A DNA stretch of 13,439 nucleotides from Ruminococcus sp. UBA4350 (lineage in GTDB: Bacteria; Bacillota; Clostridia; Oscillospirales; Ruminococcaceae). A program made the position numbers and the translations under genes. The DNA lies in assembly GCA_002394125.1 (NCBI GenBank), contig DGSY01000184.1, positions 1-13,439 on the forward strand, written 5' to 3'. Shown here piece by piece: positions 1-6,079 of the stretch (its first letter is position 1; the number at the start of each line of letters is the position of its first letter). The notes beneath the pieces are model-generated. The model was not told the DNA's origin and did no database searches. It saw nothing but the letters and a program-made list of their open reading frames with translations.

Positions 1-1324
1 CGCCGTTGATCGCGTAGAGCAGACATTTTGCGAGATTCGCTCTCGCGCCGAAGAACTGCATTTCCTTGCCGACGCGCATTGAGGAAACGCAGCAGGCGAT
101 CGCATAATCGTCGCCGTGCGTGACGCGCATCAGGTCGTCGTTCTCATACTGGATCGAGGATGTGCGGATCGACATTTTTGCGCAGAAGCGCTTGAAATTG
201 AACGGGAGCTTCCGGCTCCAGAGAACGGTCATATTCGGCTCCGGCGCCGTGCCGAGATTATTGAGCGTATTGAGATAGCGGAACGAATTTTTCGTCACAA
301 GATGCTGACCGTCCACGCTGACGCCGCCGATCGACTCGGTCACCCATGTCGGATCGCCGGAGAACAGCGCATTGTATTCCGGTGTCCGCGCGAATTTGAC
401 CATGCGCAGCTTCATGATGAAATGGTCGATCAGCTCCTGCGCTTCGGATTCGGTGATGATGCCGTGGTTGAGGTCGCGCTGGATATAGATATCGAGGAAA
501 GTGGAGGTGCGGCCGAGGCTCATTGCGGCGCCGTTCTGCTCCTTGACTGCGGCGAGATAGCCGAAATAGAGCCACTGCACTGCCTCCTGCGCATTCTTCG
601 CGGGGCGGGAGATATCAAAGCCGTAGATGCGGCCGAGCTCGCGCAGATCCTCCAGTGCGCGGATCTGCTCGGAAAGCTCCTCGCGCAGACGGATATTTTT
701 CGAGGTCATGCGGACATAGTGCGTTTCCTTCTGATGCTCCTTGTCTGCGATCAGCATATCAATGCCGTAGAGCGCGACTCTGCGGTAATCGCCGATGATC
801 CGGCCGCGGCCGTAGGCATCGGGGAGGCCGGTGAGGATCGCGGATTTCCGCGCAAGGCGCATTTCCGGCGTATACGCATCGAAAACGCCCTGATTATGTG
901 TTTTTCTGTACTTGGTGAAAATTTCAACGACCGACGGATCAACCTCATAGCCGTAGGCTTTGCAGGCCTGCTGCGCCATGCGGATGCCGCCGAAGGGCTG
1001 GAGACTGCGCTTGAATGGCTTGTCTGTCTGCAGGCCGACGATCTTTTCCAGATCCTTATTGAGATAGCCCGGGCCGTGCGAGGTGATCGTCGAAATGATC
1101 TTCGTGTCCATGTCGAGGACACCGCCGGCCTCGCGCTCCTGCTTTGCAAGCTCCATGACCTGCGCCCAGAGCTGCTTTGTCGCTTCTGTCGGGCCGGCAA
1201 GGAAGCTCTCGTCGCCGTCATAGGGCGTAACATTGCTGCGGATGAAATCCCGCGTATTGACGGATGTGGTACTCCATCTGCCGGGGGTAAAGCCTTCCCA
1301 TTCCGGGGCAAATTCTTTGAACAT
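1..1324 (-). CDS. pflB: Formate C-acetyltransferase (pyruvate formate-lyase), 3' end missing
   Basis: This glycyl-radical enzyme converts pyruvate and CoA to acetyl-CoA and formate in the cytoplasm during anaerobic fermentation. The reading frame continues past base 1, so 441 residues are visible of a family length near 750. Residues recalled from E. coli PFL match closely throughout, including TITSH, EKIVGLQT, TGLPDAYGRGRIIGDYRR, NAQEA and FLDIYI. The catalytic Cys-Cys pair in IACCVS falls at residues 411-412 (bases 89-94). The C-terminal glycyl-radical motif (RVSGY type) lies outside the window. The start at 1324 (MFKEFAPEWEGF) has an AAAGGA about nine bases upstream and best fits the family's N-terminus. 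An alternative ATG at 1342, with its own AGGA, would add six residues. The gene has its own promoter and lies downstream of coaX. No activase gene is visible. The identity is very secure. Confidence 0.97.
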   Translation of the reverse strand, partial: MFKEFAPEWEGFTPGRWSTTSVNTRDFIRSNVTPYDGDESFLAGPTEATKQLWAQVMELAKQEREAGGVLDMDTKIISTITSHGPGYLNKDLEKIVGLQTDKPFKRSLQPFGGIRMAQQACKAYGYEVDPSVVEIFTKYRKTHNQGVFDAYTPEMRLARKSAILTGLPDAYGRGRIIGDYRRVALYGIDMLIADKEHQKETHYVRMTSKNIRLREELSEQIRALEDLRELGRIYGFDISRPAKNAQEAVQWLYFGYLAAVKEQNGAAMSLGRTSTFLDIYIQRDLNHGIITESEAQELIDHFIMKLRMVKFARTPEYNALFSGDPTWVTESIGGVSVDGQHLVTKNSFRYLNTLNNLGTAPEPNMTVLWSRKLPFNFKRFCAKMSIRTSSIQYENDDLMRVTHGDDYAIACCVSSMRVGKEMQFFGARANLAKCLLYAING

Positions 1325-1370
1325 GAGCGGCCGTCCTTTCATTCTAAAAGTCCTGAACTCGTATTCTCAT

Positions 1371-1399
1371 ATTATAGCACAAACCGGTGCTAAATGCAA
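1371..1399 (-). promoter_or_regulatory. Sigma-A-type promoter of pflB
   Basis: On the minus strand a -35 TTGCAT (1394-1399) and a perfect -10 TATAAT (1371-1376) are separated by exactly 17 bases. The -10 is preceded by TGC, giving an extended -10. Transcription would start near 1363, about 40 bases before the 1324 start codon. The spacer holds an inverted repeat, TAGCAC-CGGTTT-GTGCTA (1375-1392), which overlaps the -10 and could be an operator. Confidence 0.85.
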
Positions 1400-1442
1400 C
1401 CGCGTACCGGCTGCGGATAACTGTATGTTTTCCACAAACCGC

Positions 1443-2204
1443 TTATCTGATATTCTTATGGTATATCAGATCGAGCCCCTTGAGAAGCAGCTCGTCATCG
1501 ACGGTGATCTGATGACGGCAGTAGGGGACGATCAGATGCGCGAGACTGCCGTTTGCAATGATCGCGGCCGGCTCGCCCAGCTCATCCTCAATGCGGTCAA
1601 GGAGCGCGTCGATCGCGCCGGCATTGCCGTAGACAACGCCTGCCTGCATTGCGGCCATCGTATCCGACTGGATGACCTTTTTCGGCGCGGTCAGCTGGAT
1701 GCCGGGGAGCTGTGCCGTGCCGGATTCCAGCGATTCCAGCGCGAGCGCAACGCCGGGATACAGTGCGCCGCCGAGGAAGCGCTTTTCGCCGTCGATGACC
1801 GTGAATGCGGTCGCCGTGCCCATGTCAATGACGATCGCGGGCGCACCGTAATATTCGATCGCAGCCGCGGCACCTGCGACGAGATCCGCTCCGACATTCT
1901 CGCGGATGCTGCGGATGCCGGTTTTGATGCCGGGGCCGAGGATCATCGGCGTGAGACCGGTCAGCTTCCGGACGGCCTGCGCGAGCAGATCGGTCAGCGG
2001 CGGCACGACGCTCGCAATGATCGCGCCGTGCAGGGATTCCGGCTCAGCATCGTGGAGCTTTAAGACGGTTTTGACCAGCACTGCGAATTCGAGATCGGTC
2101 TTGCGCCGGTCGGAATGCATCCGCTCGACAAATTCGACGCGGTGATCATTGACGCAGCCGATGCAGATATTGGAGTTTCCGATATCAATCGTGAGGATCT
2201 TCAT
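1443..2204 (-). CDS. coaX: Type III pantothenate kinase
   Basis: CoaX phosphorylates pantothenate with ATP, the first committed step of coenzyme A synthesis in the cytoplasm. The 253-aa product has the usual length and the acetate/sugar kinase fold signatures: phosphate-1 loop DIGNSN (7-12), GADLVAGAAAA (105-115), phosphate-2 motif DMGTATAFTVID (127-138), GGALYPG (145-151) and ANGSLAHL near the C-terminus (217-224). The start at 2204 is preferred because GAAGGGAG lies about seven bases upstream and it begins exactly at the family's MKILTIDIGN. An in-frame ATG at 2225 would add seven unconserved residues. It is transcribed alone from a promoter at 2298-2326, divergent from the deacylase gene. 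Type III enzymes are not feedback-inhibited by CoA (family knowledge), so regulation at the palindromic leader would be of interest. Confidence 0.95.
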   Translation of the reverse strand: MKILTIDIGNSNICIGCVNDHRVEFVERMHSDRRKTDLEFAVLVKTVLKLHDAEPESLHGAIIASVVPPLTDLLAQAVRKLTGLTPMILGPGIKTGIRSIRENVGADLVAGAAAAIEYYGAPAIVIDMGTATAFTVIDGEKRFLGGALYPGVALALESLESGTAQLPGIQLTAPKKVIQSDTMAAMQAGVVYGNAGAIDALLDRIEDELGEPAAIIANGSLAHLIVPYCRHQITVDDELLLKGLDLIYHKNIR

Positions 2205-2261
2205 TTTGCGGTCTCCCTTCAGCAAGCATTGATGTCAGAAATATGCATATGATGTGATACC

Positions 2262-2281
2262 CACGGACAGCACTGTCCGTG
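2262..2281. promoter_or_regulatory. Perfect 20-bp palindrome in the coaX leader
   Basis: CACGGACAG, a two-base centre (CA), then CTGTCCGTG form a perfect inverted repeat with nine-base arms. On the minus strand it begins about 16 bases after the -10 of the coaX promoter, so it lies in the first part of the 5' leader. The form resembles a repressor operator of the TetR type, or it may form an RNA hairpin after opening a four-base loop. No U-tract follows, so it is not an intrinsic terminator. The regulator is unknown. Confidence 0.6.
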
Positions 2282-2297
2282 CTTTGCGCTTTTTTCT

Positions 2298-2326
2298 ATT
2301 ATATCATATTCCGGAAAAAAGTGCAA
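2298..2326 (-). promoter_or_regulatory. Sigma-A-type promoter of coaX
   Basis: On the minus strand, -35 TTGCAC (2321-2326), a 17-base spacer and a perfect -10 TATAAT (2298-2303). Predicted transcription begins near 2290, giving a leader of roughly 85 bases before the start at 2204. That leader contains the palindrome at 2262-2281. Confidence 0.85.
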
Positions 2327-2413
2327 TGGATACAGAAAATATAATAAACCGTTCAGATAATGAAATACACCGTTTCGCATCCTGATCTCATATCGGAGCC
2401 GGGCACTGCCTGG

Positions 2414-2442
2414 TTGCATTTTTGCGTTTTCTGTGATATAAT
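2414..2442 (+). promoter_or_regulatory. Sigma-A-type promoter of the YbaK-family gene
   Basis: -35 TTGCAT (2414-2419), a 17-base spacer and a perfect -10 TATAAT (2437-2442). Transcription would start near 2450, so the leader is only about 25 bases and begins just before the ribosome binding site AGGAG at 2461-2465. The 2327-2413 stretch between this and the divergent coaX promoter shows no gene or other recognisable element. Confidence 0.85.
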
Positions 2443-2473
2443 AGACTCGATCAGCAGGAGAGGAGAATGAAAC

Positions 2474-2953
2474 ATGGCAAAACAGCAGAAGACGAATGCA
2501 ATGCGAATCCTGGAGCAGAAAAAGCTGCCGCATACCGTCAATTATTACGAATGCGGGGAATTTACGGATGCCGTGCAGATCGCGGAAATGCTCGGGCAGG
2601 ATCCGGAGCGGACATTCAAAACGCTGATGTGCGTCGGAAAGAGCGGCGCATATTATGCATTCGTCATGCAGGGGACGGCGGAAATGGATCTCAAGAAAGC
2701 GGCTGCGGCGGCCGGAGAAAAGTCGATCGCGCTGCTGCCGGTCAAAGAGATCCAGTCAGTGACCGGCTATATCCGCGGCGGCTGCACGTCGATCGGCATG
2801 AAGAAGGATTATCCCGTTTTTCTCGATGAGACCGCGCTGCTCTATGATGAGATCATCGTCAGCGGCGGACGGCTCGGTACGCAGATCTTCCTCAGTCCGG
2901 ATACTCTGCTCGCTGCAACAAACGGCAAAGCGGCCGATCTGCAAATGGCCTGA
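2474..2953 (+). CDS. ybaK: Cys-tRNA(Pro)/Cys-tRNA(Cys) deacylase, YbaK/EbsC family
   Basis: YbaK-type proteins hydrolyse mischarged Cys-tRNA(Pro) in trans, protecting translation fidelity in the cytoplasm. The 159-aa product has the family length and signatures. These are the FKTL segment with the catalytic lysine (K49), GYIRGGCTSIGMKK (98-111, the family's GYIxGGxSPxG loop) and SGGRLGTQIFLSP (130-142). The start at 2474 is set by AGGAGAGGAG ending eight to nine bases upstream. An out-of-frame ATG at 2467 does not lead to a family match. It is a single gene from its own promoter; no terminator hairpin was seen between its stop and the metK promoter at 3006. The exact tRNA substrate is assigned from the family only. 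Confidence 0.92.
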   Translation: MAKQQKTNAMRILEQKKLPHTVNYYECGEFTDAVQIAEMLGQDPERTFKTLMCVGKSGAYYAFVMQGTAEMDLKKAAAAAGEKSIALLPVKEIQSVTGYIRGGCTSIGMKKDYPVFLDETALLYDEIIVSGGRLGTQIFLSPDTLLAATNGKAADLQMA

Positions 2954-3005
2954 AGGTTCGTTCGGAGCAGAATGCCGGAATTCTCCGCAAATTTCGCCGC
3001 GGTAC

Positions 3006-3034
3006 TTGACAATTCGTGCGATATCGTGTATAAT
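3006..3034 (+). promoter_or_regulatory. Consensus promoter of the SAM riboswitch-metK unit
   Basis: -35 TTGACA (3006-3011) and -10 TATAAT (3029-3034) with a 17-base spacer, matching the consensus at all twelve positions. Transcription would start near 3041-3043, immediately at the first strand of riboswitch helix P1. Such a strong promoter suits a gene whose control is exerted downstream by termination. Confidence 0.92.
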
Positions 3035-3043
3035 AAGCACAGC

Positions 3044-3146
3044 CTTATCATGAGCGGCGGAGGAAACGGGTCCTGTGAAGCCGCGGCAACCCCGTCAGTC
3101 AGACGAACGGTGCCAAGTCCTGCGGCGTTCTGCGCCGGAAGATGAG
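3044..3146 (+). promoter_or_regulatory. SAM-I (S-box) riboswitch aptamer
   Basis: The leader of metK matches the S-box consensus. P1 pairs CTTATC (3044-3049) with GATGAG (3141-3146). P2 pairs GCGGC with GCCGC around a kink-turn (GGAGGA...TGTGAA). The core GCGGCAACC follows, then P3 (CGTC/GACG), the conserved GGTGCCAAGTCC, and P4 (CGGCG at 3123-3127 with CGCCG at 3133-3137). The loop ACGGG can form the usual pseudoknot with CCCCGT. SAM binding stabilises P1 and favours the terminator at 3166-3196, turning metK off when SAM is plentiful (family knowledge). Confidence 0.95.
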
Positions 3147-3165
3147 GAACATCTGAAAGATGATC

Positions 3166-3196
3166 GGGCAGCACTGTGTATGCTGCCCTTTTTCTT
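3166..3196 (+). terminator. Riboswitch-controlled intrinsic terminator upstream of metK
   Basis: GGGCAGCA (3166-3173) pairs perfectly with TGCTGCCC (3181-3188) around a seven-base loop, followed by TTTTTCTT (3189-3196). It lies 20 bases after the aptamer and 37 bases before the metK start. It serves as the off-state of the expression platform. A candidate antiterminator pairs CTGC(g)CCG at 3130-3137 with CGGGCAG at 3165-3171, which would break both P4 and the terminator. Confidence 0.9.
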
Positions 3197-3233
3197 GCAA
3201 TCATGATGCGGCAAATTCAAGGAGGTATATTTC

Positions 3234-4403
<1,170 letters not shown>

Positions 4404-4420
4404 TCCCGATCATAACAAAG

Positions 4421-4455
4421 AACGGAGCCTGTATGGATGCAGGCTCCGTTTTTTT
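4421..4455. terminator. Strong intrinsic terminator after metK, possibly bidirectional
   Basis: An 11-bp perfect stem, AACGGAGCCTG (4421-4431) with CAGGCTCCGTT (4440-4450), and an eight-base loop. On the plus strand the run TTTTTTT (4449-4455) follows, ending metK transcription. The stop codon of the convergent minus-strand gene (TTA at 4454-4456) lies within this T-run. On the minus strand the stem is followed by the less perfect TTCTTTGTT, so it may also stop the converging operon. Confidence 0.92.
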
Positions 4456-4789
4456 ATTCCTGTGCGAGCAGCCAGTCTGCCGCATTCCGGATGAATTCCG
4501 GAACGGTCAGCTTTCTGCCGCCGCAATATCGCCAGCTCATCAGCACCGCATAGAGCATGGCGCGCTGCACCTGTGCAGAATCCGCATCAAATTTGCGGAC
4601 GGTCTCCGCCGTCAGCCGGTCGATGTCCATATTCGGATGATCTGTCAGCAGCAGAACCGCATATGCAATATACACATAACCGAGGGAGTTATTCGGCATC
4701 TGCTTCTCATCCAAAAAGCGCTCCAGATTCGCTGCGCGCTGCGGCGGAACATCGGCGTTCAGATACGCCCATTCATACCGGAACAGCAT
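4454..4789 (-). CDS. Small Spo0A C-terminal-domain protein without a receiver domain
   Basis: The 111-aa product resembles the DNA-binding effector domain of Spo0A, the sporulation master regulator. Recognisable landmarks in order are MPNNSLGYVYIAYA (compare VPAHIKGYLYLREA), TAETVRKFDADSAQVQRAM...SW (compare YPDIAKKFNTTASRVERAI...AW) and LTVPEFIRNAADWL (compare PTNSEFIAMVADKL). No phosphorylatable receiver domain precedes it. In the recognition helix one arginine is kept, but the following Arg-His of Spo0A become Leu-Tyr, so 0A-box specificity is doubtful. The loop before the last helix is shorter than in Spo0A. The start at 4789 has GGAGGG five bases upstream. The gene overlaps the end of the preceding one by 17 bases, indicating translational coupling. 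Regulation of its own operon is an inference. Extension to 4834 is possible but lacks support. Confidence 0.72.
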   Translation of the reverse strand: MLFRYEWAYLNADVPPQRAANLERFLDEKQMPNNSLGYVYIAYAVLLLTDHPNMDIDRLTAETVRKFDADSAQVQRAMLYAVLMSWRYCGGRKLTVPEFIRNAADWLLAQE

Positions 4790-6062
4790 GGCCGCCCTCC
4801 GTTTTCGTCGGATCTGCGAGCTTTTCGCGTGCAATCGAGAGCATCAGACGGATGCGGTTCTGCTGATTGACACGTGTTGCTCCGGGATCATAGTCGATCG
4901 CGCAGATATTGGCATCGTGATATTTTTCGGTCATGCCGCGGATCATACCCTTGCCGACAATGTGATTCGGCAGGCAGCCGAACGGCTGAACGCAGACGAT
5001 ATTGCTGTAGCCCTTTTCGATCAGCTCGGCCATTTCAGCGGTCAGCAGCCAGCCCTCGCCCATGCAGACGCCGCTGCTGATCGTCTGCTCGCCGAGCTTT
5101 TTCAGCTTCGGGAACGGGACCGGCTTCGCGAACTGCGGAAAGTCCTCCAGTACGCGCAGCATGATCTTTTCGAGCATTTCCACATAGCGCACCGCGAGCC
5201 GGCTGAACATGACGCCCTTGCGGTCGCCGTAGAGACGGTAGTTTTCGCGTCCGATATTCAGGCTGTAAAGCGCGAAGCCGAGAATGCCCGGCACCATGAC
5301 CTCCGCGCCCTGCTCGACCAGGAAATCCGGCAGATGATCGTTGCCGAAATCAGCGTATTTGACATACAGCTCGCCGACGATGCCGACCTTCGGCTTGACG
5401 GTTTTCCGGATCGGGACGGCGGCATAATCTGCGGCGATCGCACGGAAATTCTTCCGGATCGCGGAGAAAGTCAGTCCCTTGTTTTCACGGATCTGATCGG
5501 TCAGTGCGACGCGCCATTTTTCCATGATTGCTTTGGCCGCGCCGGTTTTGGTCTCGTAGGGGAGTACCTGATTGCGCAGCAGCATTATGAAATCACCGTA
5601 CAGCCAAGTGATGAGCCCCTTGAGGAACATCAGCGGGGTGATGCTGAAGCCGCTGTTCTTCTCAATGCCGCCGAAATTGACCGAGACCACCGGCACATAT
5701 TCAAGGCCGGCTTTTTTCAGCGCCTTTCGGAGCATATGCACATAATTCGATGCGCGGCAGCCGCCGCCGGTCTGATAGAGCATCAGCGCGGAGCGCTTCG
5801 GATCATAATTGCCGGATTCCAGCGCATAGATGAGCTGTCCGATGACGACGATCGCCGGATAGCAGGCATCGTTGTGGACATATTTCAGGCCGGTGTCGAT
5901 GACCTTCTGACCGGAGTAATCGAGAAATTCGACCTTATATCCCGCATCGCGGAAGACCGATCCCATCAGGCTGAAATGCACCGGCAGCGCATTCGGGATC
6001 AGGATCGTATGTGTTTTTTTCATTTCCGGCGTAAAATCCGGATAGAGTTCGTTGGTTGCCAA
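4773..6062 (-). CDS. 2-hydroxyacyl-CoA dehydratase-like / activase-associated Fe-S protein
   Basis: The 429-aa product matches the C-terminal portion of large 'acyl-CoA dehydratase activase-related' proteins. Conserved segments are KKTHTILIPNALPVH (15-29), GLKYVHNDACYPA (58-70), TGGGCRASNY (98-107), GVCMGEGW (331-338), and VQPFGCLPNHIVGKG (358-372). Cysteines C67, C102, C333, C357 and C363 are likely Fe-S ligands. An ATP-driven low-potential reduction with the upstream activase is inferred; the substrate is unknown. The start is a TTG at 6062 with AAAGGA nine bases upstream; an ATG at 6023 is the alternative but would drop residues 1-13. It sits 17 bases after the 974-aa gene and in another frame. 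In many Firmicutes these two parts are one polypeptide. Confidence 0.82.
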   Translation of the reverse strand: MATNELYPDFTPEMKKTHTILIPNALPVHFSLMGSVFRDAGYKVEFLDYSGQKVIDTGLKYVHNDACYPAIVVIGQLIYALESGNYDPKRSALMLYQTGGGCRASNYVHMLRKALKKAGLEYVPVVSVNFGGIEKNSGFSITPLMFLKGLITWLYGDFIMLLRNQVLPYETKTGAAKAIMEKWRVALTDQIRENKGLTFSAIRKNFRAIAADYAAVPIRKTVKPKVGIVGELYVKYADFGNDHLPDFLVEQGAEVMVPGILGFALYSLNIGRENYRLYGDRKGVMFSRLAVRYVEMLEKIMLRVLEDFPQFAKPVPFPKLKKLGEQTISSGVCMGEGWLLTAEMAELIEKGYSNIVCVQPFGCLPNHIVGKGMIRGMTEKYHDANICAIDYDPGATRVNQQNRIRLMLSIAREKLADPTKTEGGHAVPV

Positions 6063-6079
6063 GAAGACACATCCTTTGA

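Noticed and set aside
116..1393. Long plus-strand open frame opposite pflB; similar long frames lie opposite the activase genes (4788-6176, 7733-9112), hydF (9442-10386) and the cellulase (10739-12118)
   Set aside because: They are antisense shadows of well-identified genes in GC-rich codons. Their products show no family motifs and none has a good ribosome binding site or promoter.
1400..1442. Possible terminator after coaX
   Set aside because: Only a four-base stem (CCGC/GCGG) without a T-run is visible, so no terminator can be supported between coaX and the pflB promoter.
2340..2345. Plus-strand TATAAT between the divergent promoters
   Set aside because: There is no -35-like hexamer at the right distance, and a better promoter with both boxes lies at 2414-2442.
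4454..4834. Longer start at 4834 for the Spo0A_C-like gene
   Set aside because: The added 15 residues are very basic, lie inside the upstream coding sequence, and lack a ribosome binding site. The start at 4789 has GGAGGG close by.
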